Positions 25,343-34,639 of a stretch of DNA of 64,000 bases are shown piece by piece (positions within the stretch are counted from its first letter, which is position 1; each line of letters begins with the position of its first letter). Under the pieces are notes generated by a model. It worked only from the letters and a program-made list of their open reading frames with translations, made no database searches and had not been told where the DNA came from. The stretch lies in contig NZ_AZSJ01000003.1 in assembly GCF_000516555.1 (NCBI RefSeq), positions 2,165,302 to 2,229,301 on the forward strand, read 5' to 3'. A program made the position numbers and the translations under genes. Origin of the DNA: Afipia sp. P52-10. GTDB lineage: Bacteria; Pseudomonadota; Alphaproteobacteria; Rhizobiales; Xanthobacteraceae.

Positions 25343-26974
25343 ATGTCGCAGATCGTAGTCAACCGTTCAGGTGGTGCAGGCGCAGGGCCGGTTTCGGTCG
25401 GTCGGCCCTCGCATCATCCCCTGTTCGCGGTCGGCGCGGTGCTGCTCGGCTCGTTCCTGGCCAGTGTCGACACCCGCCTGTTCAGCACCGGCCTGCCGGA
25501 CCTGCGCGGCGCGCTGTCGTTGTCGTTCGACGAAGGCGCGTGGCTCGGCACCGCCGCGACCGCCTCGCAGATCCTGATCGCCCCGGCGGTGGCCTGGCTT
25601 GCCACGGTGTTCGGCATCCGTCGCATGTTCGTGATTCCGAGCCTCGTCTATGCGCTGATCTCGCTGCTGATTCCATTCTGCCATGATTACGCGCTGCTGC
25701 TGGGCCTGCATGTGTTGCGCGGTCTGCTGCTCGGCATGTTCGTGCCGGCGACGCTGATGATCATCTTCCGCAACCTGCCGATGGCATGGTGGCTGCCGGC
25801 GATCGCGCTCTATGCTTTCCGCGTCGGCTTCACCTTGAACACGGGTGTCTCGGCGGTCGGCTTCTATGTGCAGGAGCTCGGCTGGCAGTGGCTGTACTGG
25901 CAGGATCTGCTGCTCGCGCCGCTGATGGGCCTGTTCGCGCTGCTGGGAACGCCGCACGAGCCGGTGAATGAGGGGCTGCTCGAGCACGCGGACTGGGGCG
26001 GCATGCTGCTGTTCGGCGCGGGCGTCGCACTGATTTATGCCGGGCTCGATCAGGGCAACCGGCTCGACTGGTTCGCGTCGGGGACGATCGTTGCCCTGTT
26101 CGTAGCGGGCGGGGGGCTGTTGATCGTGTTCTTCGTCAACGAAGCGATCGTACGCGAGCCGTGGGCGAGCGCCGACGTGCTGTTCTCGCGCAACATCGGC
26201 CTCGGGCTCGTGGCGGTGATCGGCTTCTCGATCGCCAGCACCGCGAACGCGTCGCTGGTGCCGAACTTCCTCAGCACCGTTGCCCAACTCCGTCCGGAGC
26301 AGTCCGGCTGGCTGCTGACTGTCTGGGGCGCGGTGCCGATGGTGCTGCTGCTCGCACCGTCGGTGATCTTGCTCCGCTACGTCGATCCGCGGATCGTCAT
26401 GGTGCTGGGGTTCAGCGCGTTCGCGCTCTCGAGTTACTGGGCGGCGACGAACCTCACCCACGACTGGTCGACCGGCGATTTCGCTCCGGTGGTGCTGCTG
26501 CAGGCGGCGGGATATGCCCTCACCCTGCTGCCGGTGGTGATGGCCTCGCTGGCGAATTCCAATCCGGCGCGGGCGACCACGTTTGCGGCCTATATCCAGG
26601 CATTCCGGCTCGGCGGTTCGGAGATCGCTGGGGCGCTGATGGCGACCTGGCTGCGGGTGCGCGAGCAGGTGCACTCCAATCTGCTCGGCCAGCACGTGAC
26701 GCTCGGCGACAGCGACGTGACGCAGGCGCTGTCCCGGTTGACCGGCCGCTTCCTCGGGCATGATGCGGCAAGCGCCGCCGCACGCGGCGTCAGCATGCTC
26801 GCGAACCTGGTGCAGCGGGAGGCCAACGTGCTGGCCTATATCGATAGCTTCTGGCTGACGTTCTATGTCGCGGTGTTCGCGCTGCTGGTGGTCGCCCTGA
26901 TGACCAAGGCACCGGCCGGACCGTTCTCGCCGCAGCCGTGGCCGAGGCCGGCACGGCCGCCGGTCGCAGCCTGA
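25343..26974 (+). CDS. MFS transporter, DHA2 family (EmrB-like, 14 helices)
   Basis: 543 residues with about 14 hydrophobic segments. LGSFLASVDTRLFSTGLPDLRGALSLSFDEGAWLGTAATASQI matches the start of EmrB/QacA-type exporters, with Asp in the first helix and a long final loop. It forms the inner-membrane pump with the preceding HlyD-type protein. Drug or toxic-compound export is the family role; no outer-membrane partner is in this operon. Ends 26 bases from the convergent MarR gene. Confidence 0.9.
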   Translation: MSQIVVNRSGGAGAGPVSVGRPSHHPLFAVGAVLLGSFLASVDTRLFSTGLPDLRGALSLSFDEGAWLGTAATASQILIAPAVAWLATVFGIRRMFVIPSLVYALISLLIPFCHDYALLLGLHVLRGLLLGMFVPATLMIIFRNLPMAWWLPAIALYAFRVGFTLNTGVSAVGFYVQELGWQWLYWQDLLLAPLMGLFALLGTPHEPVNEGLLEHADWGGMLLFGAGVALIYAGLDQGNRLDWFASGTIVALFVAGGGLLIVFFVNEAIVREPWASADVLFSRNIGLGLVAVIGFSIASTANASLVPNFLSTVAQLRPEQSGWLLTVWGAVPMVLLLAPSVILLRYVDPRIVMVLGFSAFALSSYWAATNLTHDWSTGDFAPVVLLQAAGYALTLLPVVMASLANSNPARATTFAAYIQAFRLGGSEIAGALMATWLRVREQVHSNLLGQHVTLGDSDVTQALSRLTGRFLGHDAASAAARGVSMLANLVQREANVLAYIDSFWLTFYVAVFALLVVALMTKAPAGPFSPQPWPRPARPPVAA

Positions 26975-26999
26975 GCGGTACTGCGCTCTGCGCCAGCGG

Positions 27000-27464
27000 T
27001 TAGGGCCGATGCGGAACGCGGCTGGATTCGTTGTGCGCGTCGGCGACCTCGCGCAGCATCGCAACGAACGCGGCGCTGCGCTCAGCGCCGAGCGGCGCCA
27101 GGATCCGCTCCTGGGCCCGCTGCGCGCCGGGGCGCGCCGCGTTCAAAAGCTTCAGCCCCTTGTCGGTGATGGTCAGCTTGCGGGCGCGGCGATCGTCGGG
27201 ATCGACCTTCCGCTTGATCAGGCCGCGCTTCTCCAGCCGCTCGACGGTGTTGGTGACGGAAGAACGGTCGAGCGCGGCGAGCTGCATCAGCCGGGTCTGA
27301 TCCATGCCCGGCTGATCGGCGATCAGCACCATCGCGCCGAACTGCGCCGGCGTCAGGTCGCAGCCGGCGGTTTCTTCGAGGAAGATCGCCATCACCACCT
27401 GGCTGCAGCGGCGGAGCAGGAACCCCGGCGCCTGCATGAGTTCATCGGTCCCGACCAGCGACAT
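27000..27464 (-). CDS. MarR family transcriptional regulator
   Basis: 154 residues, winged helix: FGAMVLIADQPGMDQTRLMQLAALDRSSVTNTVERLEKRGLIKRKVDPDDRRARKL contains recognition helix and wing with the DDRR motif. Dimeric repressors of this family respond to phenolic or other ligands. Being convergent with an EmrAB-like operon is unusual for a local repressor, but no other target is close, so control of the pump is the best guess. Confidence 0.92.
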   Translation of the reverse strand: MSLVGTDELMQAPGFLLRRCSQVVMAIFLEETAGCDLTPAQFGAMVLIADQPGMDQTRLMQLAALDRSSVTNTVERLEKRGLIKRKVDPDDRRARKLTITDKGLKLLNAARPGAQRAQERILAPLGAERSAAFVAMLREVADAHNESSRVPHRP

Positions 27465-27770
27465 CTGTGGCTCTGCTCAATGCCTCAACACGTATTTGTT
27501 GGATAGCTGAGCAATCTCCAGGCGTCAAGTCCGCGCGATCACGCTGCGTCGATTCCCCTTGGGAATCGGGCTCAAGCCGGAAGTGCGAAGCGGTTTTCCG
27601 ATAACATCATGCTTGAACAACAAGCTAACGCGTGAGGATGATTCATCCCAATCTCATCGCTTTAGTCTCGTAATCCGCGCAAGGCGTGTTCCAGCGAGCC
27701 GGCGCACGCTTGCGCGCCGTCGCGGCGTCGAAACAGCGAATCGAGAGGCACGGTTCTCTTCGACGATCCG
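27465..27770. other. intergenic region upstream of the MarR gene
   Basis: 306 bases. Apart from the putative MarR promoter at 27500-27528 I see no gene, repeat or structure; the part next to the allophanate hydrolase stop contains no clear terminator. Confidence 0.5.
27500..27528 (-). promoter_or_regulatory. putative promoter of the MarR gene
   Basis: On the minus strand TTGACG (27523-27528) and TATCCA (27500-27505) are separated by 17 bases, about 36 bases before the start codon at 27464. Short inverted pieces TGCTCA and TGAGCA flank the -10 region and may serve autorepression. Confidence 0.4.
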
Positions 27771-29585
27771 CTACGCCTGCAGGCTCGCGATATAGGCGCG
27801 CCAGCCGCCGAAGGCGGAGACGTCCTTCGCGCCGCGGGTGCCCTCGGCCTCGACGATGAAGCCCTTCGGCGTGGTGCCGTCGGCGAGTCGTGTGGTGCCG
27901 ATGCCGAGCGGCGCGGGAATGCCGGCGACGAAGCTGCCGAGCGCGTCCGCTGTCAGCGCCCACACCTCGGCGGCGATCGCGTGGCCTGCGCCGTCGGCGA
28001 CGCGCATCAGCCCCGGCCGGTATGGCGGCCCGCCGGCCAGCGCGTAGAGCGTGTAGTCGGGCGTGGTGTGGGCCGTGCGCAGCAATCGCGCGTTGCGGCT
28101 GGTGAGTTCATGGTTCAGCGGCATGCCCGACAGGTGCGCACCGACCACGGCGAGTTCGATCTCGCCCGCCGTCGCTGTGGCTATTCCCTCCGTCGCGAGC
28201 GGCACCGGTGCGCCGGTCGCGCCGATTGTTCCGCCCGCCGCGGCATGCAGCCGCGCGCCGATCGCTGCCAGCAGGCCGTCGCGTCCGTGCGGAGCGATCA
28301 GCGTGATGCCGGAGGGAAAGCCGTCACCGCGGAAGCGGCCCGGCACCGCCAGCGCACACAGGTCGAGCAGGTTGACGAAGTTGGTGTAGGTGCCGAGCTC
28401 GCTGTTCGGTCCGATCGGATCGGCGGCGAGGTCGGCGACGGTGCGCGGCCGCGGATAGGTCGGCACCGCCAGCACATCGATCGCGGTCCAGATCGGTTCG
28501 GTGCGGCGGCGCAGGTCGGCGAGCTTGTAGAGCCCGTCGAAGGCATCGGCCGCGCTATAGGCGGATGCGCCGCTGATGATCGTGCGGGTGACGGAGAGAA
28601 TATCGTCGGGCCTGCGCGTGATCAGCTCCCGCACAGCATGATAGCGTTCGGCGACCCATGGCCCGGTGTAGAGCAGGCCGGCCACCGCGAACAGCGGCGC
28701 CATATCGATCGCCGTCAGCACATCACTGTTCAAGACCAGCTTGAGGTCGGCGAGGCTCGCATCGAACGCCGCTTCGGACAGCGCGTCGCCGCCGAACAGC
28801 CGGCCGGCACGGTCGGGAACGCCGACGCGCAGGCCGGGTGGAATCGTGCCGGGCGGACGGGGGATCGCTTCCGCGCGCGAGAAGCCGTCCGCCGGGTCAT
28901 AAGCCTGCATGATGCGATATACCGTGTCCGCATCGCCGACCGTGCCGGCGAACACAGAGATGGTGTCCAATGTCCGGCAGGCCGGCACGAGGCCGCTGGC
29001 GGAGACGCTGCCGAGCGAGGGCTTCAGCCCGACGACATTGTTCAGCGCGGCCGGGACGCGGCCCGAGCCTGCGGTGTCGGTGCCGAGCGCGAAGCTGACG
29101 AGGCCGTGCGCGACGGCGACCGCCGAGCCGGAGCTCGATCCGCCGGGCACATAGGCTGCGCTGAAGGTGTTGCGCGGCACGCGATAGGGCGAGCGCACAC
29201 CGACCAGGCCGGTTGCGAACTGATCGAGATTGGTCTTGCCGATCACGATCGCGCCGGCGTCGAGCAGCCGCTGCACGGCGAAGGCGTTGCGTTCGGGCGT
29301 GTAGGCGAATACCGGGCACGCGGCGGTGGTCGGCATGCCGGCGATATCGATGTTGTCCTTCACCGCGAACGGAATGCCCCACAGCGGCTTCGCGGCCGGA
29401 TCGAACGGCGGCAGCTTGGCGGCGGCGGCGCGCGCGTCCGCCTCCGGTCGCAGGGCGATGAAGATGCCGGGATCGTCGGCGGCCGCGATCCGTCGATAGA
29501 CATCGGCGATCACGTCGGCCGGCTTTATGCCGGCCGCATAGGCGGCATGAAGATCGCGGATGGTTGGGAACGCGGGCAGCATCAT
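27771..29585 (-). CDS. atzF: allophanate hydrolase
   Basis: 604 residues. N-terminal amidase-signature domain with catalytic Lys76 (FAVKDNIDIAG), the Ser-rich PGGSSSGSA loop (cis-Ser about 151) and nucleophile Ser174 in GTDTAGSGR; a C-terminal domain of about 150 residues follows (from about 455, PLNHELTSRNARLLRTAHTTPDYTLYAL), as in full-length AtzF. Hydrolyses allophanate to ammonia and CO2. Last gene of the minus-strand operon, 31 bases after the carboxylase. In guanidine degradation it acts on allophanate formed by deimination of carboxyguanidine. Confidence 0.93.
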   Translation of the reverse strand: MMLPAFPTIRDLHAAYAAGIKPADVIADVYRRIAAADDPGIFIALRPEADARAAAAKLPPFDPAAKPLWGIPFAVKDNIDIAGMPTTAACPVFAYTPERNAFAVQRLLDAGAIVIGKTNLDQFATGLVGVRSPYRVPRNTFSAAYVPGGSSSGSAVAVAHGLVSFALGTDTAGSGRVPAALNNVVGLKPSLGSVSASGLVPACRTLDTISVFAGTVGDADTVYRIMQAYDPADGFSRAEAIPRPPGTIPPGLRVGVPDRAGRLFGGDALSEAAFDASLADLKLVLNSDVLTAIDMAPLFAVAGLLYTGPWVAERYHAVRELITRRPDDILSVTRTIISGASAYSAADAFDGLYKLADLRRRTEPIWTAIDVLAVPTYPRPRTVADLAADPIGPNSELGTYTNFVNLLDLCALAVPGRFRGDGFPSGITLIAPHGRDGLLAAIGARLHAAAGGTIGATGAPVPLATEGIATATAGEIELAVVGAHLSGMPLNHELTSRNARLLRTAHTTPDYTLYALAGGPPYRPGLMRVADGAGHAIAAEVWALTADALGSFVAGIPAPLGIGTTRLADGTTPKGFIVEAEGTRGAKDVSAFGGWRAYIASLQA

Positions 29586-29615
29586 GTCTCTCTCGGCAAT
29601 CTCTGACGATCTCGA

Positions 29616-32600
29616 TCAGGTGGGCTCGACCAGCGCGACCACGTCGCCGGCGGCCAGTGTTTGACCCGGTTGTACGCGGACCGCGGCCACGCGGCCGGCG
29701 GCCGGCGCGACGATCGGAATTTCCATCTTCATCGATTCGACGATGGCGATCGGGTCACCCGGCACGATGCTGGCGCCTTCTTCGACCAGCACCTTCCAGA
29801 CGCAGCCCGGCACTTCGGAGAACACCCCGACGCGGTCGTCGGGAATCTCCTCGGCATCGCGCTTGCCGCCGGCGGATGTATCGTCGGTGACCGCATCGAG
29901 GTTCTGCGCCTTCCAGCGCTGACGCTCGGCCTCGAAGGCGGCCTGCTGCGCCGTCTTGAAGGCGGCGATCGTATCGCGGTCGCGCGCGAGCCCCTTGGCG
30001 TAGTCGGTGTACGACAGCTCGCTCTGTTCGATCCGGACCGGATAACGGCCGAACGGAAACGCCTCGCGCGCCTCCATCAGTTCGTCCGCACTGACGGGGA
30101 AGAAGCGGATCTGATCGAAGAAGCGCAACAGCCACGGCGAGCCTGGTTCGAATTCCGGCGTCGTTCGCCAGGTGTTCCACATCTGGATGGTGCGGCCGAA
30201 CAGCTGATAGCCGCCGGGCCCCTCCATGCCGTAGATGCACATGTAAGCGCCCCCGATGCCGACTGCGTTCTCCGGCGTCCAGGTGCGTGCTGGGTTGTAC
30301 TTGGTGGTGATCAGCCGATGCCGCGGATCGATCGGCGTCGCCACCGGCGCGCCGAGATAGACGTCGCCGAGGCCGAGCACCAGGTAACTCGCGTCGAAGA
30401 TGATCCGCTTCACCGCCTCCTCGTCGGGAAGGCCGTTGATGCGGCGGATGAACTCGATGTTCGATGGGCACCATGGCGCATCCGGCCGCACCAGCTCCTG
30501 ATATTTCCGCATCGCCAGCACGGTCTGCGGGTCGTTCCATGACAGCGGCAGGTGCACGATGCGGCTCGGCACCGTCATGTTGTCGATCGGCGGCAGCGTG
30601 CGCTCGATCTGGGTCAGCGCGTCGAGCAGGCGCTGCCGCGACAGCACCGTGCCGTCATAGTGGACCTGCAGCGAGCGGATGCCGGGCGTGAGGTCGATCA
30701 AGCCGGGAAGCTGCGCCTCCTGCACCGCCTGCATCAGCACATGCACCCGCAGCCGCAGCGCGATGTCGAGCTCCATCGGGCCGTATTCGATCAGCAGATT
30801 GTCGTCGCCGGCGCGGCGATAGACCACCGGCACCGGACCGTCGTCGCTGCGCGCCACCACGGCCGCGCCGATCGGACGATCGGCGATCAGCACCGTCGGC
30901 GCCGCGATCGGATCGGCCGGTCGCTGCTCGGCGACGAAGCGTACCGTGTCGCCGGGCTTGAGCTGGCCGATCTTCCAGAGCTCGTCGCGCGCCACCACGG
31001 CCGGACAGACGAAGCCGCCGAGACTCGGCCCGTCGGGTCCGAGGATGATCGGCATGTCGCCGGTGAAGTCGATGGCGCCGATTGCGTAGGCGTTGTCGTG
31101 GATGTTGGAGGGATGCAGGCCGGCTTCGCCGCCGTCGGCGCGAGCCCAGCGCGGCTTCGGGCCGATCAGGCGGACGCCGGTGCGAGCGCTGTTGAAATGC
31201 ACCTCGTAGGTGGCGGAGAACAGCGTCTCGATATCCTCGTCGAGAAAGAAGTCCGGCGCGCCGTGCGGGCCGTAGACCACGCCGAGCGTCCAGCTGCGGG
31301 TCAGCGCCGGTATCTCGTCGCCGGCCAGTGTGCGCGGCACACCGGTCGCGGCATCGCCGATGTGCAGCACCTCGCCGGCCTTCAGCACGCCGGTTGCGTG
31401 GCCGCCAAACGCGCCGAGCGTGAACACCGCGCGCGAGCCGAAGGTCTCCGGCGCATCGATGCCGCCGCGGATGGCGAGGTAGCAGCGCTGACCTGGCCCC
31501 TTGATGGCGCCGATGGCGAGCATCTGTCCGGCGCGTACCGACACCGGTTTGTTGTGATCGATGGCGATGCCGTCCAGCGTCGCGGCCATCGCCGCGCCGC
31601 AGAGGCCGATGATGCTGTCGGTGTTGAAGCGCAGCGTCGGTCCGTTGACGGTGAGTTCGAGCGCCGCCGTCGTCTCGGGATTGCCGACGATGGCATTGGC
31701 GAGGCGGAACGAACGCTCGTCCATCGGCCCGCTCGGCGGCACGCCGACATGCCACAAGTGCAGCCGTCCCGGCAGCTCCTGCACGCCGGACTGCGCCCCC
31801 GGCGCGATCACGTCGATGGTGTTGGGGGTGAAGGCGAAGCGGCCGAGCACGTTGGTCGCGACGCGGCCGGTGTCGAAAGCCTCGGAAGCCGCCACCTCGC
31901 GCAGGTAGTCGAGGTTGGTCTCGATGCCGCTGATCGCGGTGGCGTCCAGCGTCGTCTTCAGCTTGGCGATCGCCTGCTGTCGCGTTGCGGCCTGAACGAT
32001 CACCTTCGCCAGCATCGGATCGTAGAACGGCGTCACATCGGCGCCGGTCTCGATCCAGCCGTCGATGCGCGCGTCCGATGGAAAGCTGACCCGGGTCAGG
32101 CGGCCTGCGCTCGGGCGGAAGTTCGCGTGCGGATTCTCCGCATAGATGCGCGCTTCGATCGCTGCGCCCTTCGGTGTCAGGCCGGGCAGCCCCTTGAGCG
32201 GGTCGTCGCCTGCGGCCTGCCGTACCATCCATTCGACCAGATCGACGCCGAACACGGCTTCCGTCACCGGATGCTCGACCTGCAGACGGGTGTTCACTTC
32301 GAGGAAATAGAATTCCTCGCGCGCCACATCGTAGATGAATTCGATCGTGCCGGCGGACTCGTAACTGACGCTCCTGCCGAGCGCGACTGCCGCCGCGTGC
32401 AACCGCCGGCGAACGTCGTCGCTGAGGTTCGGCGCCGGTGTCTCTTCGATCACCTTCTGGTTGCGCCGTTGCAGCGAGCAGTCGCGCTCGCCGAGCGCCA
32501 CCACGTCGCCCTTGCCGTTGCCGAAGATCTGCACCTCGATATGGCGCGCCTCGGCGATGAAGCGCTCGAGGTAGACGCGGGCATCGCCGAAGCTCGCGCC

Positions 32601-33161
32601 GGCCGTGCGCTGCACGGTGACGAAGCGGTCGCGCAAGGCATCTGCGTCGTGGCAGAGCTGCATGCCGATGCCGCCGCCGCCGGCCGTGCTCTTCAGCATC
32701 AGCGGGAAGCCGAGGCGCTCGGCCTCCGCCATCGCCTGCTCGACATTGTCGAGCAGGCCCGAGCCCGGCAGCAGCGGCACGTCGCTCTGCTGCGCCAGCT
32801 CGCGGGCGCGGTGCTTCAGGCCGAACATCTCCAGATGCTCGGGGCGGGGACCGATGAAGCGGATGCCGCGCCTGGCGAGTTCCTCGGCGAAGCGGCGGTT
32901 CTCGGACAGGAAGCCGTAGCCCGGATGCACCGCCTGCGCGCCGGTCTTCAGGCACGCATCGATGATCGCGGCAATGTTGAGGTAGCTCTCGGCGGCCGCC
33001 GCCGGGCCGACGCGTACCGCCTCGTCGGCATCGAGCACGGGCCGGGTGAAGCGGTCGGGATCGGAGTAGACGGCGACGGAGGCGATACCCATCCGGCGCA
33101 GCGTGCGCCCGATCCGGCCTGCGATCTCGCCGCGGTTGGCGATGAGGACTTTGCTGAACAT
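29616..33161 (-). CDS. biotin-dependent guanidine carboxylase (annotated in databases as urea carboxylase)
   Basis: 1,181 residues. Biotin carboxylase domain (1-450: FSKVLIANRGEIAGRIGRTLR, KSTAGGGGIGM, DCSLQRRNQKVIEETPAP), then KipA/KipI-like carboxyltransferase domains (about 475-1040: SGVQELPGRLHLWHVGVPPSGPMD; DGPSLGGFVCPAVV) and a C-terminal biotinyl domain with VESMKMEI, Lys1145 being the biotinylation site. The architecture is shared by urea and guanidine carboxylases. Guanidine is preferred here because the operon starts with a guanidine-I riboswitch and carries both UAAP genes. It would use ATP and bicarbonate to form carboxyguanidine. Confidence 0.9.
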   Translation of the reverse strand: MFSKVLIANRGEIAGRIGRTLRRMGIASVAVYSDPDRFTRPVLDADEAVRVGPAAAAESYLNIAAIIDACLKTGAQAVHPGYGFLSENRRFAEELARRGIRFIGPRPEHLEMFGLKHRARELAQQSDVPLLPGSGLLDNVEQAMAEAERLGFPLMLKSTAGGGGIGMQLCHDADALRDRFVTVQRTAGASFGDARVYLERFIAEARHIEVQIFGNGKGDVVALGERDCSLQRRNQKVIEETPAPNLSDDVRRRLHAAAVALGRSVSYESAGTIEFIYDVAREEFYFLEVNTRLQVEHPVTEAVFGVDLVEWMVRQAAGDDPLKGLPGLTPKGAAIEARIYAENPHANFRPSAGRLTRVSFPSDARIDGWIETGADVTPFYDPMLAKVIVQAATRQQAIAKLKTTLDATAISGIETNLDYLREVAASEAFDTGRVATNVLGRFAFTPNTIDVIAPGAQSGVQELPGRLHLWHVGVPPSGPMDERSFRLANAIVGNPETTAALELTVNGPTLRFNTDSIIGLCGAAMAATLDGIAIDHNKPVSVRAGQMLAIGAIKGPGQRCYLAIRGGIDAPETFGSRAVFTLGAFGGHATGVLKAGEVLHIGDAATGVPRTLAGDEIPALTRSWTLGVVYGPHGAPDFFLDEDIETLFSATYEVHFNSARTGVRLIGPKPRWARADGGEAGLHPSNIHDNAYAIGAIDFTGDMPIILGPDGPSLGGFVCPAVVARDELWKIGQLKPGDTVRFVAEQRPADPIAAPTVLIADRPIGAAVVARSDDGPVPVVYRRAGDDNLLIEYGPMELDIALRLRVHVLMQAVQEAQLPGLIDLTPGIRSLQVHYDGTVLSRQRLLDALTQIERTLPPIDNMTVPSRIVHLPLSWNDPQTVLAMRKYQELVRPDAPWCPSNIEFIRRINGLPDEEAVKRIIFDASYLVLGLGDVYLGAPVATPIDPRHRLITTKYNPARTWTPENAVGIGGAYMCIYGMEGPGGYQLFGRTIQMWNTWRTTPEFEPGSPWLLRFFDQIRFFPVSADELMEAREAFPFGRYPVRIEQSELSYTDYAKGLARDRDTIAAFKTAQQAAFEAERQRWKAQNLDAVTDDTSAGGKRDAEEIPDDRVGVFSEVPGCVWKVLVEEGASIVPGDPIAIVESMKMEIPIVAPAAGRVAAVRVQPGQTLAAGDVVALVEPT

Positions 33162-33164
33162 GCC

Positions 33165-33806
33165 TCAGCCCTCCTGCGCGTCATAGATCACCACCCGGAT
33201 CGGCGTCGGAAAGAAGCCGTTGCAGGGGTTGTTGATCTGCGGGCAGTTGGAGATCAGGCACAGCACGTCCATCTCGGCGACCATCTCCACGTAGTCGCCG
33301 GGCTTCGACACGCCATCGACCACGGTGAAGTTGCCGGACGGATCGATCGGCACGTTCATGAAGAAGTTCAGGTTCGGCACGATGTCGCGCTTGGTGAGCC
33401 CGTGCTTCATCGCCTCGATCACGAAGTTCTCGCGGCAGGCGTGCTGGTAGCGGGTGTGGTGGCCGAAGCGCACGGTGTTGCTCTCGCAGGAACAGGCGCC
33501 GGCGGAGGTGTCGTGCAGGCCGCAGCTGTCGGCGGTCATGCGCAGCATGGTGCGGCCCTCGTTGGAGACGATGGCGGTGCCAGTGCTGACATAGGCCGCG
33601 CCTTGCGCGCGTAAGGTATCCTGGCTGCTGTAGCGCTCCTGCAGGTCGGACGCGTTGTAGAACAGCGTGTCCACCGCCTGCTGGCCGTGGCTGTCGATGA
33701 TGCGCAGCGTCTGGCCTTTCTTCACGATCGCCGACCACGGCGCGCGTGAGGGGATGTCCTGGTCGAGAACGATGCGGGCGGAGGCGGGAATCGCGGGCAT
33801 GCTCAT
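33165..33806 (-). CDS. urea amidolyase-associated protein UAAP2 (carboxyguanidine deiminase subunit)
   Basis: 213 residues, DUF1989-type. The sequence contains GQTLRIIDSHGQQAVDTLFYNASDLQERYSSQDT, the Cys-rich GLHDTSAGACSCESN and NFFMNVPIDPSGNFTV motifs of this family. Start at 33806 overlaps the upstream stop as ATGA, showing translational coupling with UAAP1; 3 bases separate its stop from the carboxylase start. Paired UAAP proteins were shown in other bacteria to deiminate carboxyguanidine to allophanate, which fits between the carboxylase and the hydrolase. Confidence 0.88.
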   Translation of the reverse strand: MSMPAIPASARIVLDQDIPSRAPWSAIVKKGQTLRIIDSHGQQAVDTLFYNASDLQERYSSQDTLRAQGAAYVSTGTAIVSNEGRTMLRMTADSCGLHDTSAGACSCESNTVRFGHHTRYQHACRENFVIEAMKHGLTKRDIVPNLNFFMNVPIDPSGNFTVVDGVSKPGDYVEMVAEMDVLCLISNCPQINNPCNGFFPTPIRVVIYDAQEG

Positions 33807-34639
33807 GCGGCGCCTCCCGTGCTGCCGAGCAGCAACGCGTTGTTCTCGAAGGCGCGGATTGCCTCCGCCGAGGCCGTGCGGCACAGGTCGTTCTCGCCGG
33901 CGGGCGCGCTGCGATGGCGCACCACCTCGACCGGGTCGGACGGATAGTCGGTTGCCGGGTCGAGCGGGTGTGGGCAATTCGAGAGCGTGATCAGCAGGTC
34001 CATCTCCGCGCGCAGGTCGATGAAGTCGCCGGCGGTGCGACGGGCGCCGTTCCAGGCGAATGTCCCGTCCGCCGCGACGCTCACCGGCGCGAACAGGCTG
34101 ATGCAGGGATGCACGTCGCGTCGCGCCAGCCCGAGCTTGCCTGCGGCGAGGATGAAGTTGTCGCGGGTGTTGCGGAAGCCGTCGCCATAGCGCGCCGCCG
34201 TTGTCGCCGCGGTCGAGCCGCCGGCCAGCGTGTCGTGGCCGCCGCCGGTATCTTCGACCACCGAGAGCAGCACGCGGCCCATGTCGGACAGGATCACCCG
34301 GCCCTTGCGCAGCTCAGCGGTCCACTGCACCTTGATGGTGTCCGCATAGTTCAGCCGTTCGCTGACGTCGTGGCGGTTCCATGCGAGCAGGCTGACGCAG
34401 GATTTGCCGCTGGCATTGACGATGCGCAGTGTCTCGCCGCGATCGAGCCGCGTGGTCCAGTACCAGCCGCCCGGAATCGTCTCGTGATGGATCACCGAGG
34501 CCGCCGCGATCGGCGCGCCGTCACGCGGTGTCGGCGCCGGCAGCGCCTTCGGGGCATGGCGCTGGCCCGCGGCTTTCAGGTCCTCGTATCGCTTCCGGTT
34601 GGTTTCGACTTCGGCCTTCTGCTCCTCGGTCAGGATCAT
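33803..34639 (-). CDS. urea amidolyase-associated protein UAAP1 (carboxyguanidine deiminase subunit)
   Basis: 278 residues, same DUF1989 superfamily as UAAP2 but with an N-terminal helix (MILTEEQKAEVETNRKRYEDL). Shares GETLRIVNASGKSCVSLLAWNRHDVSERLNYADTIKVQWTAEL and GGHDTLAGGSTAATTAARYGDG with paralogues. The ATG at 34639 has GAGAGG upstream and overlaps the stop of the ATPase gene as ATGA; an extra TTG at 34645 is less likely. Forms the heteromeric deiminase with UAAP2 by analogy with characterised pairs. Confidence 0.88.
   Translation of the reverse strand: MILTEEQKAEVETNRKRYEDLKAAGQRHAPKALPAPTPRDGAPIAAASVIHHETIPGGWYWTTRLDRGETLRIVNASGKSCVSLLAWNRHDVSERLNYADTIKVQWTAELRKGRVILSDMGRVLLSVVEDTGGGHDTLAGGSTAATTAARYGDGFRNTRDNFILAAGKLGLARRDVHPCISLFAPVSVAADGTFAWNGARRTAGDFIDLRAEMDLLITLSNCPHPLDPATDYPSDPVEVVRHRSAPAGENDLCRTASAEAIRAFENNALLLGSTGGAA

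Noticed and set aside
29616-33161. Assignment of the carboxylase as a true urea carboxylase
   Set aside because: The guanidine-I riboswitch, both UAAP genes and the operon order point to guanidine; no urea-specific regulator or transporter was seen.
30552-33614. Long plus-strand open frame opposite the guanidine carboxylase
   Set aside because: Low-complexity His/Arg/Ala translation, no ribosome binding site, fully overlaps a certain gene.
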